Part shown: piece by piece, positions 18,513 to 26,848 of the stretch
Layout: the number at the start of each line of letters is the position of its first letter
How positions within the stretch are numbered: the first letter of the stretch is position 1
Assembly: GCF_963676485.1 (NCBI RefSeq)
Contig: NZ_OY781114.1
Location: 1,634,501-1,698,500, forward strand
Origin: an uncultured Cohaesibacter sp.
Lineage (GTDB): Bacteria; Pseudomonadota; Alphaproteobacteria; Rhizobiales; Cohaesibacteraceae
Direction: 5' to 3'
Length of the DNA stretch: 64,000 nucleotides
Position numbers and translations under genes: made by a program
The notes under the pieces: model-generated
Database searches by the model: none
What the model saw: only the letters and a program-made list of their open reading frames with translations
Told to the model about the DNA's origin: nothing

Positions 18513-19292
18513 TTAGTAATTGTGAAATATGGCGGATTGCTCAGATGAAGGGAAAACCGGCACCACGGTTCGAACGCGTTGGTCATCATGATCAAAAGCA
18601 AGGTTTCTCACATCCATGCCATAGAGCTGGCTCAGATTGGCATCGGTCATGGTGGCTTCCACCGGGCCAAACTGGAAGTCCGAGGCTCCCTGCATAAGAA
18701 GGGCCTTGGTTGCGCTGTTCAGGGCATGTTGCGGATAGTGCGAAGTGAAAATAACGGTTAGCTGCTTTTGGTAGGACAAGTGCTCAATGGTTTGCAAAAT
18801 CACTTGCTGGTTCTTAAAATCAAGCGCTGAAGCAGGCTCATCGAGAATGAGAATGTCGCATTCGGCCGCCAACGCCCGCGCGATGAGAACAAGCTGGCGT
18901 TGGCCACCGCTCAAAGCGGAAAAGGGCCGCTTTGCAAATCTTCCGAGCCCCAGTTGAGCCAGGGCCTCATGTGCTTTTGCAAAATCCGGCTGGCCGGGGG
19001 AGCGGAACAGGCCGATCTGGCGCGCACGGCCCATCACCACCATATCGAGCACTGAATAGGGAAAGGCCGGGCTTGTATTCTGCGGCACGTAACCGATGGT
19101 TCCGTTTGTCTCTATTTTCCCTTCCTGAAGAGGCAGGACGCCAAGGATGGTCTTGAGCAATGTTGTCTTGCCCTGACCGTTGGGGCCCAGAATAGCCAAA
19201 ACATCCCCTTTCCCCAAATGGAAGGAACAACCTTTGAATGTCCACCCCTCTGACGGATTATAGGAAAAACCTGCGTTCTTGACGTCAATCAT
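18513..19292 (-). CDS. Metal-chelate ABC transporter ATP-binding protein (FecE/FepC type)
   Basis: A 259-residue ABC ATPase. Walker A is GPNGQGKT at residues 36-43, the signature LSGGQRQLVLIARALA, and Walker B DILILDEPASALD. The start opening MIDVKNAGFSY overlaps the permease stop by 8 bases; a longer frame would run into the permease gene. Serves the FecCD-type permease and binding protein encoded just upstream. Confidence 0.88.
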   Translation of the reverse strand: MIDVKNAGFSYNPSEGWTFKGCSFHLGKGDVLAILGPNGQGKTTLLKTILGVLPLQEGKIETNGTIGYVPQNTSPAFPYSVLDMVVMGRARQIGLFRSPGQPDFAKAHEALAQLGLGRFAKRPFSALSGGQRQLVLIARALAAECDILILDEPASALDFKNQQVILQTIEHLSYQKQLTVIFTSHYPQHALNSATKALLMQGASDFQFGPVEATMTDANLSQLYGMDVRNLAFDHDDQRVRTVVPVFPSSEQSAIFHNY

Positions 19293-20349
19293 CCTTCCAC
19301 CCCTTTGCCTGATTACGGCGCAACAACAAAGCGAAAACAGGGGCGCCAATGATCGCCGTAATCACTCCAAGAGGAATCTCCGAAGCCGTTGCCGCGCGCG
19401 CCACGTCATCTATAACCACAAGATAGACAGCTCCAATCAGCGCTGAAGCTGGAAGCAATATCCGGTTGTCTGGCCCGACAATCATGCGGGCTATATGGGG
19501 AACCACCAAACCGACCCAACCGACAACGCCTGCCACAGCAACCGAGGTTGCTGTGATCAATGTCACACAGACAAGGATCAGCCACCGCGTCAGTTCAACC
19601 CGAACGCCGAGCGCCTGCGCCTCTTCATCTCCCAACGAGAGCAGATTGATCCTGAAGCGAAGCAGATAGATGACAAGCGCGCTAAAGCCCACCACACCCA
19701 ACAACAGCCACATATCGTCATATCCCGCGCGCGCAAAGCTACCCATCAACCAGTAGACGATGGCGGGAAGTTTGTCGTCCGGATCAGCGACATATTTGAT
19801 CAGGCTCACCAGTGCGAGGAAAAAGGCGCTGGTTACGACACCGGACAATATCAGCATCAGGATTGGTGTGCGCCCGTTCACCCGGCTGATGAGATACACA
19901 ATCACCATGGCCAACAAGCCAAACAGAAAGGCCGAGGCAACAAGCAGTTGATTGCTGTCAGACAGCAGGATTGCCAGCACGCCACCAAAGGCCGCGCCAG
20001 AGGAAACTCCGATATTTTGCGGTTCAACGAGGGGATTGCGAAATGTCCCCTGAAGGGCCGCTCCAGCCAACGCCAGACCGGCCCCGACAATTGCTGCGGT
20101 GAAAACCCTGGGCATGCGGATCAATTTGACCACACGATAGTCCACATCGCCCCAACTTTGGTCAAGCGGCCAGATATGGGAGACTAGAATACGCAACACC
20201 GTTTCAAGGGGTACGAAAAAGCGCCCCACTCCTAAGGAGAAGGCGAGAGTGAGAAGAAGCAAGCCGACCAAACAAAGCCAAAAAGCAACTCCTTCTCTTA
20301 TTGATAAGCCCTTGCCGCGTTGTCCGACCATGGCTGAGAGAAATGTCAT
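19285..20349 (-). CDS. Metal-chelate ABC transporter permease (FecCD family)
   Basis: A 354-residue inner-membrane permease with about ten spans. FecCD features are RMPRVFTAAIVGAGLALAGAALQGTFRNPLVEPQNIGVSSGAAFG (seen in part near residues 78-125), LTRWLILVCVTLITATSVAVAG and GWVGLVVPHIARMIVG. This family carries ferric siderophores, heme, cobalamin or molybdate; the ligand cannot be told. No clear ribosome binding site was found at either candidate ATG (20349, 20331). A five-codon frame starting 18 bp upstream ends in the TGA that overlaps the 20349 ATG and may couple translation. Confidence 0.88.
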   Translation of the reverse strand: MTFLSAMVGQRGKGLSIREGVAFWLCLVGLLLLTLAFSLGVGRFFVPLETVLRILVSHIWPLDQSWGDVDYRVVKLIRMPRVFTAAIVGAGLALAGAALQGTFRNPLVEPQNIGVSSGAAFGGVLAILLSDSNQLLVASAFLFGLLAMVIVYLISRVNGRTPILMLILSGVVTSAFFLALVSLIKYVADPDDKLPAIVYWLMGSFARAGYDDMWLLLGVVGFSALVIYLLRFRINLLSLGDEEAQALGVRVELTRWLILVCVTLITATSVAVAGVVGWVGLVVPHIARMIVGPDNRILLPASALIGAVYLVVIDDVARAATASEIPLGVITAIIGAPVFALLLRRNQAKGWKDD

Positions 20350-20447
20350 TGGAAACCGCGCATTTTGAAAGGAGGAAAATCCGGACTTGTCACGCCCTTG
20401 CTAAAAAGGTCCGTGACAAGGGAATCAATTGGGATGTCAAATGCCGG

Positions 20448-21542
20448 TCAAGAGCCGGAGAATTGGCTGTAGTTGGCAGCCGCTCCATTCATTTGCATGC
20501 GCAGGATGGCGTCAATCTGATGCTCGCTCAGATCGTAATTATAGATAAAGCGATATTTCTCAGCGATATCCTCGCGTAAGGGCCAATCAAAGCGTTTGGG
20601 GTGAAGCACCATACTCAACCATTCCCACATCAGAGGGCTTTCCTGATTGGGCGGGTCCCAACGATAGCCACCAAGCGGTATTTTATAGACGCGTCTATTC
20701 TTGACCGCGCTGACCCCAGCAAGCATTGGATTGTCATAAACATCGTCTACCGTGAGATCGCCCTCAAAGCCATTCAGCAGGATCACTTCAGGATCCCAGG
20801 CCATGATCTGCTCGACATTGACCTCTACAAAACCGCTTGCGTCCTGACCGACATTCTGGCCTCCGGTGAGGTTGATATAGAAATCATTGTAGGTGCCTTT
20901 GCCCGCCACGCGGAATGACGAGAGAAACCGCAGAAAATAGGCAACGCGCGGCTTTTCTGATGTTGGGATATTGGCAACCTTTTCCGCGATGGCATCCTGC
21001 TTTTCCTGCCGCCAGGCTATCAGGGCATCAGACTTGTCCTTCTTGCCAAGAATCGTTCCCATGATGTCGAGCCATTGGCGCGCATAGGCTTCCGTACCAT
21101 ATTTGAAGGTTACTACCTTCAGCCCCGCCTCTTCGATAGGCCTGACGACATCAGCCCCTAAATGCGCCCACTGAAAGACCAGATCGGGATTGACCGACAA
21201 CAATTCCTCAACATTGGGCATGAAGCCCTCTCCGACGACATCACTTCGAATATCAAGAGATTCAGGGAAGATTTCTTTCAAGATCCCTTCTTCAAGGGCG
21301 CTTTTTGATTTTGAATGCATCCCCACAAGCTTGTCGCTGCTACCATCCAGTGCCATGAACATGGAAGCTGCCGGGATGGGAATGGTCACGACCCGTTCTA
21401 CAGGCTTTTCAAGGGTAACCTGCCTATCACTTTGATCCGTAATCGTTATTGGCTCCGCTGCGTACGCAACCCCTGAAGCTCCAGCAAATAGCGAAAGCAC
21501 CAAGAGCGCGCCAATGCTGTTTTTCGTGTTTGATCTGCTCAT
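20448..21542 (-). CDS. Metal-chelate ABC transporter binding protein (FecB/BtuF type)
   Basis: A 364-residue periplasmic protein of the type III (helical backbone) binding proteins. The start opening MSRSNTKNSIGALLV gives a signal peptide ending near VAYAAEP; a longer frame adds 17 codons without a better site. Family features include ITDQSDRQVTLEKPVERVV, the LLSVNPDLVFQW segment and WDPEVILLNG near residue 255. The first gene of a six-gene operon. Confidence 0.87.
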   Translation of the reverse strand: MSRSNTKNSIGALLVLSLFAGASGVAYAAEPITITDQSDRQVTLEKPVERVVTIPIPAASMFMALDGSSDKLVGMHSKSKSALEEGILKEIFPESLDIRSDVVGEGFMPNVEELLSVNPDLVFQWAHLGADVVRPIEEAGLKVVTFKYGTEAYARQWLDIMGTILGKKDKSDALIAWRQEKQDAIAEKVANIPTSEKPRVAYFLRFLSSFRVAGKGTYNDFYINLTGGQNVGQDASGFVEVNVEQIMAWDPEVILLNGFEGDLTVDDVYDNPMLAGVSAVKNRRVYKIPLGGYRWDPPNQESPLMWEWLSMVLHPKRFDWPLREDIAEKYRFIYNYDLSEHQIDAILRMQMNGAAANYSQFSGS

Positions 21543-21788
21543 AAAGACTTTTCCATTTCTCAAGAAATCTGAATTTCCGGAAATTGAAAACACTTCTGTC
21601 CCTCACGTTGCCATGAAGCCCAGAAAAAGTTTCACCTAATGCGAGTGACAAGCATCACTATAAATATGAGTCTTATATTCATGTTTAATTTTAGTCAAGG
21701 AACACCAGATCATTTTCCCAGAGCCAGCTAGCGAAAATTGAATATGAGAAGGCTGCAATCTTTAGCAGAAGTCTCGTCAACAAAGTGC
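21543..21788. promoter_or_regulatory. Presumed promoter region of the metal-chelate operon
   Basis: AT-rich stretch upstream of the binding-protein gene, with ATGA and TCAT half sites around 21660-21685 on the minus strand. No clear Fur, RirA or Irr box could be assigned, so iron control is neither shown nor excluded. Confidence 0.3.
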
Positions 21789-22160
21789 TCAAGAATAACC
21801 CACGTCTGAGCGAGGATCGGGCGTGATAAGGATCTTCCCATCGCCTTTGGCGGTGCCGAGTGCCGCAGTCATGAGCGCTTTGCCCAAACCATGGTGACGA
21901 CCGTCGGGATACACGACCATTTTAGAAATTTCTGCACGGTGCGGCCAATTGGGGGTGAGCATTCCAACGATGAGTTAGACCGTTCCGATCAGCCGTTCAT
22001 AGACAAAAGCACCCAACAGACGCCGTTTTCCGCTTTACACTGAGGACTTTACATCCTTCAGCCAAAAACTTTCCGCTTCTGCTCTTGTCAGCGTTGTCAT
22101 AAAGCTGATCGCAGCGCCGTCCTCAACACGGTCTATCAGAATCCAGCAAAAGTCATAAGG
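21789..22160 (-). pseudogene. GNAT acetyltransferase pseudogene
   Basis: Minus-strand translation in one frame reads ILIDRVEDGAAISFMTTL, then AEAESFWLKDV, RRLLGAFVYERLIGTV and PHRAEISKMVVYPDGRHHGLGKALMTAAL, an unmistakable GNAT core with the acetyl-CoA loop. TAA stops interrupt the frame at 22035-22037 and near 21975, and the C-terminal part is replaced by unrelated sequence ending at the TGA at 21789. The gene is therefore dead by two nonsense changes and loss of its 3' end. The N-terminus is also unclear. Confidence 0.8.
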
Positions 22161-22468
22161 GTTCGGTTTTCTCTGTCTAAAGTGCACCACAAACAGGTTG
22201 GTTCTACCTCTTTCTTCCATGAAATCGCTCGCAAGACTGCGTAGATACACTCACGCTCCGTTGGCTCATTAAAGCGGCTGCGGGTCGGATTGCTGCCCCA
22301 CATGTGTGGGCCTAGCGGCTCGCGAGCTGATGCTTGCAACATCATGCAAACGCCGCATAAATCAACAAGCCAAGCGAGCCAAATCCGCCTGACAGTCAAA
22401 ACGCATTTTTCCCAAAATCATTCGACGATGGACAGACGCCCGAGCTTCAATTAGATAACCGCATTCGT

Positions 22469-22927
22469 TCACACCGCTTCACCATAACTCAATATATGAA
22501 CCGTTACAGTGTAGTTTTCATTGCCCCGCATAAGCCCCGAATCCATACCAACTTCCTTGAAGCCACAACGCTTGTAGAAGTTAAGTGCACTCGAATTGCC
22601 TTGCAATACTTCGATAGAGACAGGAAGATTTCTGACCGTCAAAGCCTTTTCTAGAAGTGCTTTACCCACGCCTCTCCTATAGATTTTAGGATCAACGTAA
22701 AGCCAAGCGATCTCTTCGCTGTCGAAGGCTATAAAACCCTGCACTTTACCGTCCTGTTCAGCCACTAAAATAGTATAGTCAAAGAGCCCTGCTCTCTTAG
22801 CTGCGACGTTTAGAGGAAAAAAAGCGTTTTCCAGCGACGCCAATTTCAATTCATCCAATCTTGCGCGATCATGTATTTCACACAGATCTTTCCAATCAGA
22901 TTGGATATAAGTACGAACAATCATCAT
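22469..22927 (-). CDS. GNAT acetyltransferase
   Basis: A roughly 152-residue GNAT enzyme starting at one of two adjacent ATG codons (22927 or 22924). Features are VAEQDGKVQGFIAFDSEEIAWLYVDPKIYRRGVGKALLEKAL (acetyl-CoA loop RRGVGKA) and the C-terminal NSSALNFYKRCGFKEVG. The frame stays open upstream through IS-derived sequence, but that extension is not part of the enzyme. Substrate unknown. Confidence 0.85.
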   Translation of the reverse strand: MMIVRTYIQSDWKDLCEIHDRARLDELKLASLENAFFPLNVAAKRAGLFDYTILVAEQDGKVQGFIAFDSEEIAWLYVDPKIYRRGVGKALLEKALTVRNLPVSIEVLQGNSSALNFYKRCGFKEVGMDSGLMRGNENYTVTVHILSYGEAV

Positions 22928-23155
22928 AGGCCTAGCAGTTTTATTACTTCGATCAAAGCGGCACAGTTCTGCCGTCAGCAACATCACGTCGCGCGCCAAG
23001 CATGGCACATGCCAGAAGGAGATATTCCAGGCTCTGCCCCCAGCCAGCATGAGCCCCACTCCGAGAAGCATGTAGTATAGCATGCTCAGGAGAGCCCCGG
23101 CTGTCCCCAACCTGTCTGCATAAGGGCTCTGACCTGCTCCCCAGACTGTACCCAT

Positions 23156-23242
23156 TTATAAGTTAGTTCTGTTCCAGTTTTGATCCTGTCTGGATTGGGT
23201 TACGAATTCGATTGGGGTTAGCCCATTGTGGGCAGTATGGGG
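23156..23242 (-). pseudogene. IS3-family transposase (orfB) C-terminal fragment
   Basis: Minus-strand translation gives PHTAHNGLTPIEFVTQSRQ followed by QNWNRTNL and a TAA at 23156-23158. This is the C-terminus of an IS3-family integrase-type transposase. Past the stop, the sequence TGGGGAGCAGGTCAG (23135-23149 region, minus strand) resembles an IS3 terminal end. Only the last 29 codons are left. Confidence 0.7.
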
Positions 23243-23815
23243 AGCACGTCAGTGGTTGTCCCTCAGGGAGAGGCTGTAAAGCACAGCCCTCAAAAGTCTG
23301 GCGTTACCTTGCGACAGGCAACGATATTTGCTCTGGACACTCTGATTGCCTTTAGCAAGAATGCGCATGAAGAGAGCTATTTTGGAGACATTTCTTTTAG
23401 CGAAGAGAAAGTGCGCAAGTTTGCCCAAAAAAGTGTGAGCGAGACCTATCCCAGTCAGATATCCATCTTGGCGGAGGTGAACGGCAAGCCTGTTGGGTAT
23501 CTCTATGCTGTGGCGGGAGATTATTATGTTGGTTCGGACTCTTTGCTTACCACGGTTCATGTCATTCATGTCGCCAAATCCATTCGACACAGCCTGCTTG
23601 GCGGCAAGGTGGCGTTTCGGCTCGTGCGTGGTATCAAACAATGGCCCGATCAAATCGGTGCTGAGCACCTACTATTCCATATAACCTCAGACATCAATCC
23701 AGCCCTAAGTGATCGTTTCATGCGAAAAATGGGTCTCAAGACCCTTGGAGGGAATTATGTGGGTAGATGCGAAGGCGCTTTGCACGTCAATAAAGATTTT
23801 CTTCTGGATCTTTGA
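23228..23815 (+). CDS. GNAT-like protein, 5' end altered by IS remnant
   Basis: A protein of up to 195 residues. From about residue 28 it has GNAT character: LRQATIFALDTLIAFSKNAHEES, ISILAEVNGKPVGYLYAVAG, the V-rich core TTVHVIHVAKSIRHSLLGGKVAFRLVRGI (loop SIRHSLLGGK), and SDRFMRKMGLKTLGGNYV. This resembles phage- and plasmid-borne acetyltransferases. The first 10 codons lie in the IS3 remnant, so the original start was probably lost and a GTG (23228) or ATG (23237) from the IS now serves. It may or may not be expressed. Confidence 0.65.
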   Translation: MGSMGSTSVVVPQGEAVKHSPQKSGVTLRQATIFALDTLIAFSKNAHEESYFGDISFSEEKVRKFAQKSVSETYPSQISILAEVNGKPVGYLYAVAGDYYVGSDSLLTTVHVIHVAKSIRHSLLGGKVAFRLVRGIKQWPDQIGAEHLLFHITSDINPALSDRFMRKMGLKTLGGNYVGRCEGALHVNKDFLLDL

Positions 23816-23855
23816 AGAAATGTAAATGGCAATAAATCCAGATAGGACGCAGAAT

Positions 23856-24035
23856 ATGAAAAGTAGTAGTCCGTATTTGTTTGTATTTAAAATAATTATG
23901 TACTTTATAGAAAATATTAATTTTGGAGACAGGTATACTCTGAGGCTTATTTCTTTAATTTTTGCCGCAATTATTATAATATTAATAGGAATATTCTACA
24001 GTTATATAATTTTAAAAATGAGAAATCAGATATAA
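23856..24035 (+). CDS. Small single-span membrane protein, 59 residues
   Basis: An AT-rich small gene starting at the ATG at 23856 with AGGA eight bases upstream. The protein has one long hydrophobic segment, LISLIFAAIIIILIGIFYSYIIL, near residues 31-53, and a short basic tail. No family was recognised. The base composition is far lower in GC than the surroundings, which indicates recent transfer. It is followed 14 bp later by another small gene with a near-perfect ribosome binding site, so the two form an operon. Confidence 0.5.
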   Translation: MKSSSPYLFVFKIIMYFIENINFGDRYTLRLISLIFAAIIIILIGIFYSYIILKMRNQI

Positions 24036-24049
24036 ATTAGGAGGATATT

Positions 24050-24217
24050 ATGAGAATTTATGTAAGATCTGGTGAAACTGTCTCTATTCCATGGGCATCT
24101 AGTGATGCCAATTGGAATGACCGTTCAGATCAATGGACAAAATCATTTTGGAAAAACGCCGAACAGTACCGCAACAATTTCATACTACAGTCCATATGGG
24201 GTTATCGCAAAGTTTGA
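24050..24217 (+). CDS. Small aromatic-rich protein, 55 residues
   Basis: Starts at the ATG at 24050, preceded by TAGGAGGATATT, the strongest ribosome binding site in this part of the window. The 55-residue product is rich in Trp (W16, W22, W29, W34, W50) and polar residues, with no hydrophobic span or signal peptide. No family was recognised. It follows the small membrane protein gene closely. A two-component peptide system is possible but only a guess. Confidence 0.55.
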   Translation: MRIYVRSGETVSIPWASSDANWNDRSDQWTKSFWKNAEQYRNNFILQSIWGYRKV

Positions 24218-24269
24218 GTATTAACCCAGCCTTGAGATTTGTGCGGTGAAAGGGTGCTCCGATTTGTTG

Positions 24270-24455
24270 GAGGAACGCCATATGCCCAGTATCGGTGGCT
24301 TCCAATCATTCAATACTGCGAGACGAACTAACGCAGGTTTCTGAGCCATGCTGTGGTTCAAGAAGGGCTTCGACTTCGTGGGGCAGAGGACCGTTCGTGA
24401 ACAGAATGATCTCATTACTCTCCTTTTGGGACTTTAAAAAGTTAACGAAGCATGA
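24270..24455 (+). pseudogene. IS6-family transposase C-terminal fragment
   Basis: Plus-strand translation reads EERHMPSIGGFQSFNTARRTNAGF, stop, AMLWFKKGFDFVGQRTVREQNDLITLLLGL, stop, KVNEA. This is the C-terminal part of the DDE transposase of the IS6 (IS26/IS240) family, with a TGA and a TAA inside the frame. Everything before the KSF/QSF region is missing. The terminal repeat at 24490-24510 follows 35 bp later and marks the element end. Confidence 0.7.
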
Positions 24456-24489
24456 AAATGAGGTTATTCACGGGGTAAATGCTCCCGAT

Positions 24490-24510
24490 AAAAATCTTTG
24501 CGACAAGCCC
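24490..24510 (+). repeat. IS6-type terminal inverted repeat, copy 1
   Basis: AAAAATCTTTGCGACAAGC starting at 24490 matches, in reverse complement, the IS6-family end of form GGCTTGTTGCAAAGAT. It is correctly placed 35 bp after the transposase relic. A copy with one mismatch in 21 positions is found at 25763 in the same orientation. Confidence 0.6.
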
Positions 24511-24685
24511 GACGAAGGCCTGCAATGTACAAACAATAAAACCAAACCATTCAAATGGGGCTGATCATCAGTTCTGCTGTATATCAATGTGAATCAACTT
24601 CAAACTGCAATGCAAATCCAAAGACCGCAATAATAGTCAAAACGTAGCGACCTTGTTTCGATATGTTCGTAGCAGAGGTGAAATT

Positions 24686-25555
24686 ATGACAATTTTGATG
24701 AAGCGAATACTCACAGCTATAGACTATATAGAACAACACCTAAATGATGATGTTGCCCTAAGTCAGGTTTCTGGCGCAGCTTGCTATTCTCACTATCATT
24801 TTCTACGTCTTTTTCATGCTCTCACGGGTTTAACCGCAGGTCACTATATCAGAAGACGACGACTAACAAGGGCTGCTGAAGCGCTCTTGCGTGACGATGA
24901 ACGTGTTATCGCAATTGCACAAGCCACGGGCTTTGAATCCCAGGCCTCTTTTAGTCGTGCCTTCAAGGCCATGTTTTCACTGTCACCTGCAAAGTTTCGA
25001 AGGGAGAGATATGCCTCTGCGTTTCGTGGACAACCAGTCATAACTGAAGCGTATCTTCAACACTTACAAACAAGAGGTATCACGATGGAACCGTATTTTG
25101 GACATGAAGAAGCCCTGACATTCATTGGCTTAGGCAAAGACTATAATCTTGAGAGTTCCAACACAATTGGCTTGCTTTGGGACGAATTTCTTAAAAGGAA
25201 ACATCTCATTAGTAATGCAAGCGATAATGCTGCCTATGGTCTCTGTTGGGCGCCCCAAGAAAAAGAAACATTTTCTAACAACTTTCATTATACAGCAGCC
25301 CTTAAGGTTCCAGACAATGCTCTTGTTCCCAACGGCATGGAAAAGATCAACGCGCCTGCACAAGAGTATGCTATCTTTACACACAAAGGCACACTGGATA
25401 CCCTCACCACAACAAATGATTACATCTGGAAAACATGGCTTCCAAAGGCAGGCTTTGAACTGGCCGATGCGCCTGACATAGAGGTCTATGGAAGCAAATG
25501 GGATCCTTCCCAGGATAGTGGGGAGATAGAGATTTATGTACCGATCGTTAGGTAA
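24686..25555 (+). CDS. AraC family regulator with GyrI-like effector domain
   Basis: A 289-residue regulator. The AraC HTH is N-terminal (residues about 5-105: RILTAIDYIEQHLNDDVALSQVSGAACYSHYHFLRLF, and the second helix-turn-helix AIAQATGFESQASFSRAFKAMFSLSPAKFRRE, both in part). The C-terminal half is a GyrI/BmrR-type small-molecule binding domain ending GEIEIYVPIVR. This is the layout of Rob- and SoxS-like regulators of stress or efflux. The ATG at 24686 has AGAGGTGA upstream. No target gene adjoins it. Two IS6-type ends in the same orientation flank it. Confidence 0.85.
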   Translation: MTILMKRILTAIDYIEQHLNDDVALSQVSGAACYSHYHFLRLFHALTGLTAGHYIRRRRLTRAAEALLRDDERVIAIAQATGFESQASFSRAFKAMFSLSPAKFRRERYASAFRGQPVITEAYLQHLQTRGITMEPYFGHEEALTFIGLGKDYNLESSNTIGLLWDEFLKRKHLISNASDNAAYGLCWAPQEKETFSNNFHYTAALKVPDNALVPNGMEKINAPAQEYAIFTHKGTLDTLTTTNDYIWKTWLPKAGFELADAPDIEVYGSKWDPSQDSGEIEIYVPIVR

Positions 25556-25762
25556 TGACCATCTGTGCAGGAATATGCCGAGCAGAATTTCTCCCATACC
25601 TGTTTCGTGTTTGCAAGAAGGTCGTTAATCGCTGGGTTTGATTGGTTGGGAAAGTTTATCTATCGACCGCAGGAATGGACTGGAGATTTCTACAGAGAGA
25701 AGAAGCTCTATGTGGTTTGTTATGCAAATATCGTAAGTCTCAAACGAAAATGGGAACCCGCT

Positions 25763-25783
25763 AAAAATCTTTGCAACAAGCCC
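25763..25783 (+). repeat. IS6-type terminal inverted repeat, copy 2
   Basis: AAAAATCTTTGCAACAAGC starting at 25763 differs in one of 21 positions from the copy at 24490 and has the same orientation. The region between the AraC gene and this end (25556-25762) shows no intact transposase and no recognisable gene. Confidence 0.55.
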
Positions 25784-25824
25784 TTCACGTTTCAATGGCT
25801 GTTACACCTTGGGCTTTCCTCCAA

Positions 25825-26733
25825 CTAATTTTTAGAATGGGAGCTATCACCGCTGCGATGAGTGAGGAGCCATTTGTGGAATATGTCTATCGAAGCTGAG
25901 GTCGACACATCTTTCCTTCGCAAGAGATAATATGTTTCAGGCCCCAACAACGAGCGGGGAGTAACCTGAACAAGGCGACGATCTGTGAGATCTCTCGCAA
26001 CAAGAAAGCGGCTGGTCAATGCAATACCCTGATGGGCCAGCGCCGCATCAAGGCATAACCCGGTTGCCCCCAGCCGTACTCCTTTCAAAGGGCGGGAGGC
26101 GTCCTCTTCTTCCTGGGATAAAAACTCCGCCCACAAGTCAGTTGCGTCATGCAGGAGCGGAAGTTGGGCGATTTGCTCATCGCCGAGAGGCAGCTGCAAT
26201 CCCGACAACAATTGAGGCGAGCAAACCGCGATCAATTCCTGCCTGAACAAGACCTCCGCCCTCACACCGCTTCCAATATGGGATGCCGTTTGTCGTATGG
26301 CCAGATCGATCGGTTCATTGCGGAAACTCAATACACGCTCGGTAGCGATGATCCGAACATCGATGTTCGGATGCTTTGCTGTAAATTCTGGCAAACGCGG
26401 AATAAGCCACTTGGACGCGACAGTTGGTGTCACGCTGATCGTCACATGGCCAGACGAAGGAAGCAAAAGCTGGGTAGCTTGGCGCAGTTCTTCAAAGATG
26501 CCAATGATCTTCGAGTGATAACTCCTTCCCTGAGCGGTGAAGGAAAGTCCGTCGGTTTCCCGGTAAAACAGCGCGGTTCCCAGTTCGCTTTCCAGTTTGC
26601 GAACCTGCTGGGAGATCGCACCAGCGGTTACCCCCATCTCCTCCGATGCCTTACGGAAGTTCATATGGCGGCCTGTTACTTCGAATGCACGAAGCGCATT
26701 GAGAGATGGGAGTTTGTTCGCACCTATAGCCAA
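25825..26733 (-). CDS. LysR family regulator (GcvA type)
   Basis: A roughly 302-residue LysR protein. The HTH is LPSLNALRAFEVTGRHMNFRKASEEMGVTAGAISQQVRKLE (in part residues 8-48), of the GcvA-like group. The effector domain follows with HVTISVTPTVASKWLIPRLPEF. The TTG at 26733 has GGAG eight bases upstream; a GTG at 26751 six codons earlier is an alternative. It is divergent from a two-gene SDR/quinone-oxidoreductase unit and probably regulates it. Confidence 0.87.
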   Translation of the reverse strand: MAIGANKLPSLNALRAFEVTGRHMNFRKASEEMGVTAGAISQQVRKLESELGTALFYRETDGLSFTAQGRSYHSKIIGIFEELRQATQLLLPSSGHVTISVTPTVASKWLIPRLPEFTAKHPNIDVRIIATERVLSFRNEPIDLAIRQTASHIGSGVRAEVLFRQELIAVCSPQLLSGLQLPLGDEQIAQLPLLHDATDLWAEFLSQEEEDASRPLKGVRLGATGLCLDAALAHQGIALTSRFLVARDLTDRRLVQVTPRSLLGPETYYLLRRKDVSTSASIDIFHKWLLTHRSGDSSHSKN

Positions 26734-26848
26734 TAGATATTCTCCTGCCACAACACAGCTAATCTGACTCGAAGAAGAGCGCTAATGACCCTATTTTAGC
26801 GAAGTAAGAAGATCAAGGCATCCAGGCAATTTCACAATGGAGATAGTC

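Noticed and set aside
21543..21788. Cobalamin riboswitch or Fur/Irr box before the metal-chelate operon
   Set aside because: No B12-box-like sequence and no convincing Fur, RirA or Irr consensus; the AT-rich half sites are too weak.
23928..24217. Toxin-antitoxin pair made of the two tiny genes
   Set aside because: Neither product resembles a known toxin or antitoxin; reported only as an unassigned small-gene pair.
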